64,000 nucleotides of DNA from an uncultured Victivallales bacterium (GCA_934644965.1 CAKUDG010000017.1:9167-73166); one strand, 5' to 3'. Numbered from the stretch's first letter, positions 41,060 through 50,163 are shown. A program made the numbers and translations. Notes: generated by a model not told the origin, from the sequence alone.

Positions 41060-42781
41060 ATGACCGATGATTCCTCCTCTTTGACAGCTCTGACAGCCAG
41101 CCGGAAAACTCCGGATACGGATGACGGGCCTCATCCTCCGTCCTCTCCGGCGCTTCCCTCTCCTGCCGCGGGCCATTCCTTTGAAGAATGCCATCGCCGC
41201 CTTCAGGCGGAACTCTCTTCCTTCAGGACGGAAGAATCCAACTCCGCCCCTTCCGGCGGCAATGAGGATTCCCCGGACTGGATCAGGGCGCGCGCACAGG
41301 ACGCCGCTCTGGTCCAGTCCGGCGTTCTGAGCGAATTCCAGCTGGCCGATCTCTATGCCCGCGCCTACGGGAAACCCGCCGTCGATGAAAATGAACTCCG
41401 CCAGCCGGAACCCTATCCGGACTGTCCCCTGGAGTTCTCCAATGCGAATCTCTGTCTTCCTTACGAATGGAACGGGGAAAGCATCACCTTCCTGGTGGCG
41501 GATCCCTACGGACTGGAACAGCTGGAGTTCCTTGTACACAGGACCTGGTCCATGGGAATGGATTTCCGCTTCGTTCGCAGGACCTTTCTCGAGCGCATGC
41601 TCAGCAAGCTCCAGAATCTGGAGCAGGACGCCCAGCAGACGCCCGATGCCGCCGAAGACGAAAACGCCTTGCGTTCCATGGCGGGCGAAGCAAGAATCGT
41701 GCGGCTCGTGAACGACATCTTCAGCCGGGCCATCGAATCGGGAGCCAGCGACATTCATATCGAACCTGGCGAGGATCTCGTCTCCGTCCGCTGCCGCATC
41801 GACGGCGTACTGACGGAAATCCTGAGCTGTCCCCTGAACCAGTTCCCCGCAATCGCCTCGCGCATCAAACTTCTCGGGGGGCTGAACATCGCCGAAAGCC
41901 GTCTGCCCCAGGACGGGCGCACCAATGTCCAGCTCGGGCATCTGACTCTGGACATGCGCATCAGCACAATTCCGATCCTCACAGGAGAAAGCATTGTGCT
42001 GAGGCTCCTCAATCAGGAGAGCATCGCCTTTGACCTGAAAACACTCGGGATGTCCGACATTCATCTGCGGGAGTTCCAGCGTCTGATCCGCATTCCTCAC
42101 GGGATGATCCTGGTGGTGGGCCCCACCGGAAGCGGAAAAACGACCACGCTTTACAGCGTCATCAGCCAGCTGAACGATCAGAAGAAGAAGATCATCACGG
42201 TCGAGGACCCCGTGGAATACAAAATGGCGGGACTCTGCCAGATGCAGGTCAATCCGAAGATCGGGGTCACCTTCGCTTCGGGACTGCGTCATATTGTGCG
42301 TCAGGATCCGGACATCATCCTGGTCGGGGAAATCCGCGACAGGGAGACGGCGGACATCGCCGTCAACGCCGCTCTCACGGGACATCTGGTGCTGAGCACA
42401 CTGCACACAAACGATGCGGTCGGAGCGGTGACGCGTCTCCTGGATATGGGGCTGGAACCGTTTCTGGTGTCGTCGGCACTTTACGGGGTGCTGTCGCAGC
42501 GTCTTGTGCGGAAGATCTGTCCTGAATGCCGCGGGGAGGCGCGTCCCGTCAAATGCCGGCGCTGCGGAGGAAGCGGATTCAAGGGACGTTCCGGCATTTT
42601 TGAACTGCTCTTCATGAACGACGAACTCCGCGCAGCGGTCAACCGCAACGCTTCAAGCTCGGAGCTGGAGGCAATCGCCATCCGGCACGGCATGACCACG
42701 CTCAAGCAGGACGGCGACTCGAAGGTCAGGGCCGGAATCACCACCGCTGAGGAACTTTCACGTTCCACGGCGGAACTCTGA
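41060..42781 (+). CDS. gspE: Type II secretion ATPase GspE
   Basis: 573 residues from the ATG at 41060. A disordered Ser/Pro/Asp-rich first 60 residues are followed by an N1E/MshEN-like domain (DWIRARAQDAALVQSGVLSEFQL), then the ATPase core: GPTGSGKTTTLYS Walker A (about 353), the Asp box DPVEY, Walker B DPDIILVGEIRDRETA and the His box TLHTNDAVGAVTRLLDMG. A C-terminal CxxC...CxxC zinc motif (CPECRG, CRRCGG) is shorter than usual. It powers pseudopilus assembly on the cytoplasmic side through the GspL-like protein. Confidence 0.95.
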   Translation: MTDDSSSLTALTASRKTPDTDDGPHPPSSPALPSPAAGHSFEECHRRLQAELSSFRTEESNSAPSGGNEDSPDWIRARAQDAALVQSGVLSEFQLADLYARAYGKPAVDENELRQPEPYPDCPLEFSNANLCLPYEWNGESITFLVADPYGLEQLEFLVHRTWSMGMDFRFVRRTFLERMLSKLQNLEQDAQQTPDAAEDENALRSMAGEARIVRLVNDIFSRAIESGASDIHIEPGEDLVSVRCRIDGVLTEILSCPLNQFPAIASRIKLLGGLNIAESRLPQDGRTNVQLGHLTLDMRISTIPILTGESIVLRLLNQESIAFDLKTLGMSDIHLREFQRLIRIPHGMILVVGPTGSGKTTTLYSVISQLNDQKKKIITVEDPVEYKMAGLCQMQVNPKIGVTFASGLRHIVRQDPDIILVGEIRDRETADIAVNAALTGHLVLSTLHTNDAVGAVTRLLDMGLEPFLVSSALYGVLSQRLVRKICPECRGEARPVKCRRCGGSGFKGRSGIFELLFMNDELRAAVNRNASSSELEAIAIRHGMTTLKQDGDSKVRAGITTAEELSRSTAEL

Positions 42782-42845
42782 TCCCCCCTCCTCCGCGGAA
42801 GATGAAGAAAGTGAAGAAGGAGAAAAAGGAGAAAAAGACCGGATC

Positions 42846-44054
42846 ATGGCGCTTTACCGATACATCGCTGCCGCAAAAGGCGATCCCCCTCACGAAGAAC
42901 TCATTGAGGCGGACAGCAGAGACGAAGCTCTCGGGAAACTCCGTTCCAGGCGGATGACTCCCGTACGTTTCTGCGGCGAAGTCTCCATGGCTTCCGGCGG
43001 CGGGTTCAGCCTTTCCCTGAGCCGGAGAAACCGCATTGACACCTATGAATTCACGCGTCAGCTCACGCCTCTTCTCAACTCCTACATTCCTCTGGAACGC
43101 GCGCTCGGAATCATCGCCGAAAGCACGGAGGAGCCCTCCCAGCGCGCCCTGGTCAACAGCATGCGCCAGGGACTCCATGAGGGGAAAAAATTTTCCGAAC
43201 TGGTCCGGTCAAACGGAAAACTGTTCCCCGGCTATTATGCCAATCTGATTGAAAGCGGTGAGGAAACCGGATGTCTGCCCGAAGTCATGACTCATCTGCT
43301 CAAATTCATGAGCGAGAGCCGGGAACAGCGGAACTTCATTGTGTCAAGTTCGATTTATCCGCTGGCGATCCTTTCGGTCACGCTGATTGTGACGGTGCTG
43401 CTGTTCACGGTGTTCGTCCCGAAATTCGCAAAGATCTTCACCGACACCGGGCGCGAACTGCCGCCTTCGATGAATTTCCTGATGGGTCTGAGCCATTTCG
43501 CGGCCTGGGCGTGGTGGATGCTCCCGCTGGGGGGGGTGCTGGTCTACTTCCTTCTGCTCAGGGTGTTCGGAAGGGAAAGGCTGCGGGAGAAACTTTGCTC
43601 CATTCTGCTGTCCGTCCCGCTTTTCGGGAAGATCCTCATTGATCTGGAAATGAGTCGATACATCCGCACTCTGGCCATCCTGATCGCGAATCATGTGGAA
43701 ATTATCCGGACGGTCCGGATTGCGGGGCGCATCATCGGGAATCCGGTCATCGCACGCGATTTTGAATCCATCGGGAGCAGTCTGAAGGGAGGGCAGAAAC
43801 TTTCCGCCGCCCTGAACGGAAACCGTTTCATCCCCAGGGAAATGGTCCCCATGCTCCGGATCGGGGAGGAATCCGGGACCGTCGGGACGATGCTCGAACG
43901 CATCGCAGACAATCTGGAAAGCGACACGCGTTTGAAAATCAAACGCCTTCTGAGCCTCTTCGAACCTGCGGTCATCGTCTTTCTTGCCGCGGTCGTTCTG
44001 GTGGTGGTGGCCTCCATCTTCGTGGCCATGATGGAAATGAACACCATCGGATGA
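42846..44054 (+). CDS. gspF: Type II secretion inner-membrane platform protein GspF
   Basis: 402 residues, normal length. Two repeated cytoplasmic helical domains (EFTRQLTPLLNSYIPLERALGII at about 67 and IRTLAILIANHVEIIRTVRIAGRI at about 277) and three TM helices (about 175, 220 and 380), the last being FEPAVIVFLAAVVLVVVASIFVAMM. GspF is the rotary platform driven by GspE. It begins 64 bp after gspE. Confidence 0.95.
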   Translation: MALYRYIAAAKGDPPHEELIEADSRDEALGKLRSRRMTPVRFCGEVSMASGGGFSLSLSRRNRIDTYEFTRQLTPLLNSYIPLERALGIIAESTEEPSQRALVNSMRQGLHEGKKFSELVRSNGKLFPGYYANLIESGEETGCLPEVMTHLLKFMSESREQRNFIVSSSIYPLAILSVTLIVTVLLFTVFVPKFAKIFTDTGRELPPSMNFLMGLSHFAAWAWWMLPLGGVLVYFLLLRVFGRERLREKLCSILLSVPLFGKILIDLEMSRYIRTLAILIANHVEIIRTVRIAGRIIGNPVIARDFESIGSSLKGGQKLSAALNGNRFIPREMVPMLRIGEESGTVGTMLERIADNLESDTRLKIKRLLSLFEPAVIVFLAAVVLVVVASIFVAMMEMNTIG

Positions 44055-44217
44055 ACAGGAGGAGAAAAAAAGAAAGTCCGCGGCTCCTTTCAGGCGGAAA
44101 TACGGAGCAAGGAGCCTCCTCAGGCCGGAGCCAGTGCCCGGGAGCAGAACTGAAAAGAATGGATTCATTTCGCCAACAACTTTGCAGCAACATAAAAAAA
44201 CAAGGAGACGACATTCT

Positions 44218-44658
44218 ATGAAAAACACAAAAAGAATCCCGCGGTGGAACGGAAGAGGCAAAAGAAGGCCTTTCACGCTGATCGAACTGGTGGTGGTCAT
44301 CGTCATTCTGGTCACGCTCGCATCCATCGCGACCCCGATGTACATGAACTATACGAAAAAGGCCAAGATCGGCGCCGCGACCACCCAGGTCAAAATGCTC
44401 AAGGAAGCCCTGACCGGATACAAACTCGACGTCGGAAGCTATCCGGACTCCCTGGAAGGACTGATCGAAAACACCTCCTCCAGCGAAAAATGGGACGGCC
44501 CCTATCTCGATCCCCCGAAAATCCCCCTGGATCCCTGGGGCAATGAATACGTCTACGTCCATCCGGGCGAGCACGGCGATTTTGATCTCTCCTCCTACGG
44601 CGCCGACGGCCAGAGCGGAGGAACCGGAGAAAATGCGGACATCAACAGCTGGGAATAA
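44218..44658 (+). CDS. gspG: Major pseudopilin GspG
   Basis: 146 residues. A 19-residue basic leader precedes FTLIELVVVIVILVTLASIATP, then the GspG body with LKEALTGYKLDVGSYPDSLEGL, WDGPYLDPPKIPLDPWGNEYVY and the calcium-loop ending DFDLSSYGADGQSGG, all diagnostic of GspG. The residue before the cleavage point is Pro (KRRP-F) instead of Gly, unusual for a prepilin peptidase substrate. The start is the ATG at 44218 with AGGAG upstream. Confidence 0.95.
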   Translation: MKNTKRIPRWNGRGKRRPFTLIELVVVIVILVTLASIATPMYMNYTKKAKIGAATTQVKMLKEALTGYKLDVGSYPDSLEGLIENTSSSEKWDGPYLDPPKIPLDPWGNEYVYVHPGEHGDFDLSSYGADGQSGGTGENADINSWE

Positions 44659-44725
44659 AGGAAAGCTTTTCTCCTTCTCCTCATCCTCCCTTTTTTCCCT
44701 CTCTCTTTCTTCCCCGCACAGGAAA

Positions 44726-45448
44726 ATGAAGAACGCCATCATCCCACTCAGAAGAAGAATCTTTCCCGGACAGCGGAACACGCCCTCACGGATCAGGGGC
44801 TTCACCTTGCTGGAGCTGATCGTTGTCATTTCCGTGATGCTGCTTGTGCTGGGGCTTGCCGTCACTTCGTTCCGGGGGGAGTCTCCGGCGAGGCTGCTGG
44901 AGCGCTCCACTCTGGAATTCGAATCGTTCTGCGCCGCAGTGCGCTATCAGGCCATGGAGAAGGGTGAAGACCGGATCGTGGTCTTCGTCCCTGAAACGCG
45001 CGTATTCCGGATGCGGATCCCCGCGCCCTCCGCTGACGATGAGGATGGAAACGGAGCATACGGGGAAATCTTCTTCCCGAACGGGGAAAACAGCAGTCTT
45101 CCGGAGGATGCCTTCCTCTTCGGAAACACCCCGGAGGAGGGGAAGTCCTCCATTCAATGGATTCTTCCGGAGGCTTTTGTTCTGGAGTGGGATTCCATTT
45201 CCTCCGGCTCTTTCCCGGATTCTCCGGAAAGTCCGGAAGAAGAGGAATATGAACTTTTCCGCTTCTTCCCGAACGGATCCGCGACCGGGAAACGGAAACT
45301 TTCCTTCCGCATGAAGGGAATGACCCGAACAATGGAAGTCTCCGCTCTGACCGGTCTGCTGCGCGTGACGAAGGAATCCTCCGGCATGGACTTCGGCGGA
45401 AACAATCAAGAAGAAGACGGAAAAAGAAAAGGATGGGTTTCTCCATGA
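44726..45448 (+). CDS. gspH: Minor pseudopilin GspH-like
   Basis: 240 residues. A leader ending RIRG precedes FTLLELIVVISVMLLVLGLAV with a classic Gly at -1 and Glu at +5. The body contains ESFCAAVRYQAMEKGEDRIVVFVPET, matching the GspH alpha-helix and first strands. A charged Ser/Glu-rich loop (DSPESPEEEEYEL) is inserted. Start at 44726 is chosen because it gives a normal leader; its stop overlaps the gspI-like start by ATGA. Confidence 0.8.
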   Translation: MKNAIIPLRRRIFPGQRNTPSRIRGFTLLELIVVISVMLLVLGLAVTSFRGESPARLLERSTLEFESFCAAVRYQAMEKGEDRIVVFVPETRVFRMRIPAPSADDEDGNGAYGEIFFPNGENSSLPEDAFLFGNTPEEGKSSIQWILPEAFVLEWDSISSGSFPDSPESPEEEEYELFRFFPNGSATGKRKLSFRMKGMTRTMEVSALTGLLRVTKESSGMDFGGNNQEEDGKRKGWVSP

Positions 45449-45912
45449 AAAAACACTCTTTCTTCTCTTATCCTTTTTTCTCTTCCAGTTTTCCGGAGAA
45501 CCCCCAGGGGCGCTCTTCGCGTTTCACGCTTCTGGAAGTTGTGATATCCCTGGCCATTCTCGGGGTTTCCCTGACGGTGTTGCTGCAGTTTGCGGCGGAC
45601 TCGCAGAAACGCATCGGCAAAAGTCATGAAAGATGGCGCGAGACCCACATGCTCATGCAGGGCGCGGAATACCTGCTGCTTCACGAACGGGCGGTTCTCC
45701 ATGTGCCCGAACGATTTTTCCCGTATGAGGATTACCGGATTGAGTGCAGTTACGAGGAGGCGGAGGGACTGCCGGAGGAATACAGCTCCCTGCCGGGACA
45801 GCTGCAACTGTATGCCTGCAGGATCTCGCTGATCCGCCTGAGCGACGGAAAGGAGGTGGACCATGTCACCGTGGACCGGATCGGATATGACACGGAACTT
45901 CAGGAAGAATAA
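45445..45912 (+). CDS. gspI: Minor pseudopilin GspI-like
   Basis: 155 residues from the ATG that overlaps the gspH stop. Leader MKKHSFFSYPFFSSSF then FTLLEVVISLAILGVSLTVLLQFA, with Arg instead of Gly before the cleavage site. The short body with one predicted disulfide-free beta sheet and order in the operon (after H, before J) fit GspI, which forms the pseudopilus tip with J and K. A second ATG 12 nt upstream at 45433 is less likely. Confidence 0.75.
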   Translation: MKKHSFFSYPFFSSSFPENPQGRSSRFTLLEVVISLAILGVSLTVLLQFAADSQKRIGKSHERWRETHMLMQGAEYLLLHERAVLHVPERFFPYEDYRIECSYEEAEGLPEEYSSLPGQLQLYACRISLIRLSDGKEVDHVTVDRIGYDTELQEE

Positions 45913-46564
45913 GAGAAAAAGACGTTTCACGCTGATCGAACTGATGGTGGCGCTGACTCTTCTGCTCTTTGTCGGACTCATTGTCGGAAGCATATCCGTG
46001 ACATTTTACAAAGCCTGGAACCGTTCTCTCAAACATTCCATCGCTCTCCGGGAATACAGTGCCATCGACCGGGTCATGGACCTTGCAGTCCGCAATCTGA
46101 TCCCCTTCCACTGGCCGGACCGCGACGATCTGAACAAATCCGTGCTCGTCTTTGAAGGTCAGCCCGACTCCATTCACTTCACCACCCTCCGCCGTGCCTA
46201 TGCATCCGGGAACGGAGAAGGCGCTTTTCTCTTCATCCGTCTGCGTCTGGAAGACGGCTGTCTCAAGGCGTTCTATTCCTTTTTCCCCCGTCTGCCCGAC
46301 ACGGAGGAAACGGATCTGGAATTCACCGGGGAAGTCCTTGCCGAACAGGTCCGGTCTCTGAGTTTCCTGTATGCGGAAAGGAATTCGGCAGGCGTCGTGG
46401 AATGGGTTGACACGTGGGAGGAGGAGGATCATCCCTCTCCTCCGCTTGCCGTCCAGATGACCGTCGAATGGGAAGACGGAAGAATCGAATCCTGGCTCCG
46501 GCGCACGGCAGGAAGCGGCGCCTACAGCACTTTCGGTGTCCATGAAACCGGGGAGGTCATCTGA
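45863..46564 (+). CDS. gspJ: Minor pseudopilin GspJ-like
   Basis: 233 residues. A strong AAGGAGGTGG site precedes the ATG at 45863, so the gene overlaps the end of gspI by 50 nt. After a basic leader (RKNKRKRR) comes FTLIELMVALTLLLFVGLIVGS; the -1 residue is Arg. The body LEDGCLKAFYSFFPRL and EQVRSLSFLYAERN fits the GspJ beta-rich domain. Located immediately before gspK as expected for the tip complex. Confidence 0.78.
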   Translation: MSPWTGSDMTRNFRKNKRKRRFTLIELMVALTLLLFVGLIVGSISVTFYKAWNRSLKHSIALREYSAIDRVMDLAVRNLIPFHWPDRDDLNKSVLVFEGQPDSIHFTTLRRAYASGNGEGAFLFIRLRLEDGCLKAFYSFFPRLPDTEETDLEFTGEVLAEQVRSLSFLYAERNSAGVVEWVDTWEEEDHPSPPLAVQMTVEWEDGRIESWLRRTAGSGAYSTFGVHETGEVI

Positions 46565-46568
46565 AAAA

Positions 46569-47780
46569 ATGCATGAGCCCATGAAAAAGATCCCGGAATG
46601 CTTCTTCCGGAGCCTTCCCGGAAAAGATGCAGAAACGGGAGCTCCCAAATCTCCCTTTGTCTGCGGGAGAAGAAGAAAACGAGCCGAATCGGGAGCAGCG
46701 CTCCTGCCGGTGCTCTGTCTGATTTTCAGCGCATCGCTTCTGGTAATGGGAATGCTCGCCATGTCGCAGTACAGCGCTTGGACTTCAGCTTCCCAGACAG
46801 GGCTTCAGCATTCGATGTATCTGCTGGAAGGGGCGGCAAACCGGATCCAGTGGCTGGTGTCCGCAGAGCGGAACCAGCATCCCTCCATCCGTTTCGACAG
46901 CTTCGACTATTCGGACGATTCCTACGATCATTATCTCCCCGACGGCCTCCCGCACAGCATCGACTACTACGGCACAACACTCCGTTTCACGCTCCACGAC
47001 ACCGCAGGCGGCCTGGATTTCTCCTCCTCTTCCTGGCAGCGCACTCTCCAGCGCCTGAAACTCCATTCAGAGACCGATTCGGAATTCATCGATTCCCTGG
47101 ACCGCCTCAGCGCCATCCTCTCCGATTACAGCGACAGCAACGACGATACACGCACCGACGGAAGAGAAATCACCGAATACGAACAATCCGCCATGGAACC
47201 CCTCCCCCGCAACTCCGCCTGGCTCTGGAGGGAAGAGCTCTTTTACATCCCCGAATTCACCGCCCTTTTCCCCCCGGACCGTTACGGACGTCTTTCATCC
47301 ATCCGTCTGATTCCGCCGGAAAATGTTCTGAATACGATTGCCTCTCTCGCATCGACAGTCGTCAGCACGGAGGGAAATTCCCCCGGAGGCGGCGGCAACA
47401 GCGGAGGCGGGGGAAGAGGAAGCAGACGAAGTTCAAACAACTCCCTCCGCATGAACGGAAATCCCAGCATCTTCAATGCTCCGGACATCTATTTCAAAAG
47501 CGTCTGCGGCCTGGAGGATTCGGAAATTGAAAGCGTCCGCGCCGCATTGAAGGCGTATCGGACAGACAGAACTCCTCTCAACAGCTCTCTCGACACTCTC
47601 CTCCTCGGCAAACTTTCCTCCGGACTCACCTGGCAGCCGGGCCGGCTTTATACCGCGCTTGTGGAAATGGCAGGAGAGGAAAACCGGGTCGGGTACCGCC
47701 TTGTCTTTTCCTTCGCCGCCGCAGGAGTCGAAGGCGTGGAGGACGACCTCGTCCGCTATCTCGAATGGATGTTCTTTTGA
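46569..47780 (+). CDS. gspK: Minor pseudopilin GspK-like
   Basis: 403 residues from the ATG at 46569. The hydrophobic helix ESGAALLPVLCLIFSASLLVMGML replaces the FTLIE start, as usual for GspK, and is followed by a large helical insert domain (about 130-330) with repeated Asp/Tyr and Ser stretches. A Gly/Ser/Arg loop (GGGGNSGGGGRGSRR) occurs at about 265-285. The end VGYRLVFSFAAAGVEGVEDDLVRYLEW fits the C-terminal beta part. GspK caps the pseudopilus. It is the last gene of the operon. Confidence 0.75.
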   Translation: MHEPMKKIPECFFRSLPGKDAETGAPKSPFVCGRRRKRAESGAALLPVLCLIFSASLLVMGMLAMSQYSAWTSASQTGLQHSMYLLEGAANRIQWLVSAERNQHPSIRFDSFDYSDDSYDHYLPDGLPHSIDYYGTTLRFTLHDTAGGLDFSSSSWQRTLQRLKLHSETDSEFIDSLDRLSAILSDYSDSNDDTRTDGREITEYEQSAMEPLPRNSAWLWREELFYIPEFTALFPPDRYGRLSSIRLIPPENVLNTIASLASTVVSTEGNSPGGGGNSGGGGRGSRRSSNNSLRMNGNPSIFNAPDIYFKSVCGLEDSEIESVRAALKAYRTDRTPLNSSLDTLLLGKLSSGLTWQPGRLYTALVEMAGEENRVGYRLVFSFAAAGVEGVEDDLVRYLEWMFF

Positions 47781-47818
47781 ACAATCCTTCTGAACAATCC
47801 TTCTTCGCCGTATTCAAA

Positions 47819-47891
47819 GTGCACCGCTCACTGTAGACATCACACTCTCCATCACGATGGACATCACACAATGGACAGTTCACCGGTGCAC
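47819..47891. repeat. Nested inverted repeat downstream of gspK
   Basis: Outer arms GTGCACCG / CGGTGCAC (47819-47826 and 47884-47891), middle arms ACTGT / ACAGT (47830-47834 and 47875-47879) and a central hairpin TCCATC-AC-GATGGA (47848-47861) share one axis. GACATCACAC also occurs twice inside. Confidence 0.7.
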
Positions 47892-47921
47892 AGCGCGTAT
47901 ACGCCTTTCAAGGAATTCCGA

Positions 47922-47969
47922 ATTTCTTTCCGGATTTCTTTCCGGATTCCTTTCCGGATTCCTTTCCGG
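47922..47969. repeat. Four 12-nt tandem repeats downstream of gspK
   Basis: Two units ATTTCTTTCCGG and two units ATTCCTTTCCGG lie head to tail. The period matches the array before gspD, though the unit sequence differs. Confidence 0.9.
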
Positions 47970-48256
47970 AAGCTTTTGTCAAGGTCTTCTTTCCTCAGAA
48001 GATCTGCCACCCCCCCTTCCTCTTTCTCCCCCATAGAAGCATGGAAGAAAAGAAAAAAAGAGGAAAAGAAAGAGGAAGTCGGGAAACAGAAAGACACTCT
48101 CTCCATACAGCTTCATGCGCCTGAGGAAGAATCAAAAAACAAAGGACAATGAAGAAAGGATATTCCCCCCTTCTCCAGACTGTCTTACTTACGGACAGCG
48201 GAAACTTTTCCAACCTTCCCCTCTCTTCTCTACTCTTTTCTCCGGCCAGTAGGACG

Positions 48257-48982
48257 TCAGTTCTGCTGTGGCGCCGGTGCTGCTGCCTGCTCCTGCCCAC
48301 TGGAGGGCACTGCAGCAGGAGCAGGAGTCTGAGCTCCATCGGAAGGGACAGTAGAAGACGGCGGCGTCCCGGCCGCCGCGGGAGGAGGAGGAGCCACCGC
48401 TCTGATCCAGGGGAGCTCCGCATATTTCAGACCGAGCAGCCCGGTTCTCGGGACCTTCCCGGCCGGGGTGAACGGCTTGTCCGCCATATTGCGGAACGGA
48501 ATAACCGGAGCCGGAACCGAAGTGGAAAAAAGTTTGAAGCGCAGTTCATAGGCGGGATCCATATCGCCGGTCGGACCGGGATCCTCAATATAGAAAAGGA
48601 GACGGTAATATTTGAAGGGATCCAGTCCTTCCGGATAGATCCAGTCTTTGGCGGTGTAGAAGGCTTCTCCCTCGGCCATGGCATAGCAGGGATATTCCTT
48701 TCCCGCGGGATTGACCAGTGTGTAGTCATACACGCTGATGGAACGTCCCCTGTCGAAGCGGACGATCAGTTCCGCCCATGCGGGTTTTGCGAAGGCGGCA
48801 TAGGCATAGACGGCCTCATCGGCAATCTGAGGTTTGTTTGTGGAAATCTCCGCAGAGAAAACCGTTCCGGAGCGGAAGCGGTCTGTTCGGACGGGAGGCT
48901 CCTCCTCCCCCAAAACCGGAATGACGGCGGAGAGGAGAAAAAAGAACAGAGGCGCAAGGAAATGGGATATGAAATCTCTCAT
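48257..48982 (-). CDS. Hypothetical exported protein with Pro/Ala-rich tail
   Basis: 241 residues from the ATG at 48982 (AGGAG upstream; a TTG one codon earlier is possible). Signal peptide HFLAPLFFFLLSAVIPVLG, then a soluble domain (about 25-185) with aromatic-rich strands such as AVYAYAAFAKPAWAELIVRF and FKYYRLLFYIEDPGP, and a disordered Ala/Pro/Gln tail from about residue 190. No family recognised. It converges on the secretion operon and could be a secreted or periplasmic factor. Confidence 0.65.
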   Translation of the reverse strand: MRDFISHFLAPLFFFLLSAVIPVLGEEEPPVRTDRFRSGTVFSAEISTNKPQIADEAVYAYAAFAKPAWAELIVRFDRGRSISVYDYTLVNPAGKEYPCYAMAEGEAFYTAKDWIYPEGLDPFKYYRLLFYIEDPGPTGDMDPAYELRFKLFSTSVPAPVIPFRNMADKPFTPAGKVPRTGLLGLKYAELPWIRAVAPPPPAAAGTPPSSTVPSDGAQTPAPAAVPSSGQEQAAAPAPQQN

Positions 48983-49361
48983 CAAAGCGTTTCTCCTTTC
49001 CTTATTCCTGATGATTCAGAATTGAGAATTACCGCAATGCGGTGGAAATCGTCATTAATATGAGGTACTGTATCCTTTGCAAGGATGAAAATCAAATCGG
49101 GAGGAGAGGATATTCCCGGAGTTTTTGCACGGGGGAAAGACGCTTCCCGCGGGGAAGATCGGTTTTTCCGGAGGGAAACTCCAAAAAAAAACGACTTATC
49201 ATTTGCAATGTCAAAGACTTCATGTATAGTATCTGTCTTTGTCGCTCCTGTTTTGTCATCGGCGGGAGCCTCAGTGCGGAGGCGCGGCATGTTGCGGAGG
49301 CCTCCGGGAAACATGAGAAAGTTTTTGTGAATCAATACAGGATGAATGAGGGAAAACCGTT
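48983..49361. other. Intergenic region upstream of rpsP
   Basis: About 380 bp holding the promoters of the divergent hypothetical gene and the ribosomal operon. TTGCAA-16-TATAGT at 49203-49230 is the best plus-strand match. No gene or known leader RNA was recognised. Confidence 0.45.
49203..49230 (+). promoter_or_regulatory. Predicted promoter of the rpsP operon
   Basis: TTGCAA (49203-49208) and TATAGT (49225-49230), 16-nt spacer. The same two hexamers form the efp promoter. It implies a leader of about 125 nt. Confidence 0.45.
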
Positions 49362-49667
49362 ATGGTCAAAATCAGATTGAAGAAGACGGGCGCAAAGAAT
49401 TGGATCAGTTTCAGGATCGTTGTCGCCGATATCCGCAAACAGCGTGACGGGCGGACGGTCGAGGAACTCGGATACTATGATCCCCGTCACAGCGATGAGA
49501 AAGTGAATGTGGAACGTCTGGAATACTGGATTTCACAGGGAGCACGCATGAGCGAGACGGTGGAGTCCATCTACAAACGCGCCAAGGACGGCAAGTCGAA
49601 GACGGCCGGGACTCCGGATCCGTATGTGAAGAAAAAGAACTTCAAGAAGAGCTCTGCGGAAAACTGA
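49362..49667 (+). CDS. rpsP: 30S ribosomal protein S16
   Basis: 101 residues with the S16 signature MVKIRLKKTGAKNWISFRIVVAD and ELGYYDPRHSDEKVNVERLEYWISQGA. It binds 16S rRNA early in 30S assembly. It is first in the order rpsP-khpA-trmD-rplS, the usual arrangement apart from the missing rimM. Confidence 0.97.
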   Translation: MVKIRLKKTGAKNWISFRIVVADIRKQRDGRTVEELGYYDPRHSDEKVNVERLEYWISQGARMSETVESIYKRAKDGKSKTAGTPDPYVKKKNFKKSSAEN

Positions 49668-49770
49668 TGGTTTTTTGAAAGGAGCGGTTCAGCCCCCCTC
49701 CCTTCCGGCGGAAGGAGAAGATGCGGCGGCCGCTGCGGCTTTTTCAGAAATTCAGAATTGGAGCTGAATA

Positions 49771-50163
49771 GTGGTTATCAAGGCATTAATGAAGCTTTTC
49801 GGCGGCTCCCGGGCGGAGGAAACGGAAAAGAAGACGTCCGCCGAGGGGAAGAAGAATCCGCCGCGGAAAAGTTCGGGGACGGCGCCTGCGGAGACATCTC
49901 TCCGGGAACTGGAAGGATTTGTCGATTATGCGGTGAAGGCGCTTGTGGATTATCCCGATGAAGTGAAAATCCATAGTGAGGCCGGCGAAAACGGCAAGGT
50001 CATCCGGGTGATCTGCCGCGAGAGCGACCGCGGGAAAATCATCGGCAAGAAGGGCAAGACGATCATCGCCCTCCGCGCCCTGGTCGCGGGAGCGGCGGGA
50101 AGAATGCAGGACCGCGTCACCGTGGAAGTGATGGATGACGACGAAGAAGGGGTGAAGGCCTGA
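49771..50163 (+). CDS. khpA: KH-domain RNA-binding protein KhpA
   Basis: 130 residues from a GTG. A Lys/Pro/Ser-rich N-terminal extension (about 12-45) precedes the KH domain with the GxxG loop GKIIGKKGKTI at about 90-100. KhpA proteins (about 76-90 residues elsewhere) pair with KhpB and influence cell-wall synthesis and small-RNA function. The extension makes this one longer than usual. The stop is 16 nt before trmD. Confidence 0.88.
   Translation: MVIKALMKLFGGSRAEETEKKTSAEGKKNPPRKSSGTAPAETSLRELEGFVDYAVKALVDYPDEVKIHSEAGENGKVIRVICRESDRGKIIGKKGKTIIALRALVAGAAGRMQDRVTVEVMDDDEEGVKA

Larger units (their letters stand above)
47781..48256. other. Intergenic region after gspK with nested inverted and tandem repeats
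   Basis: No gene is supported. It has a 13-nt duplication of TGAACAATCCTTC at 47778-47803 overlapping the gspK end, a large nested inverted repeat at 47819-47891, four 12-nt tandem units at 47922-47969, and C/T-rich filler. One of these structures presumably ends the secretion operon; no classic terminator with a U-tract was found. Confidence 0.5.

Noticed and set aside
38625..47969. CRISPR array
   Set aside because: The 12-nt units are contiguous without spacers and no cas genes are near.
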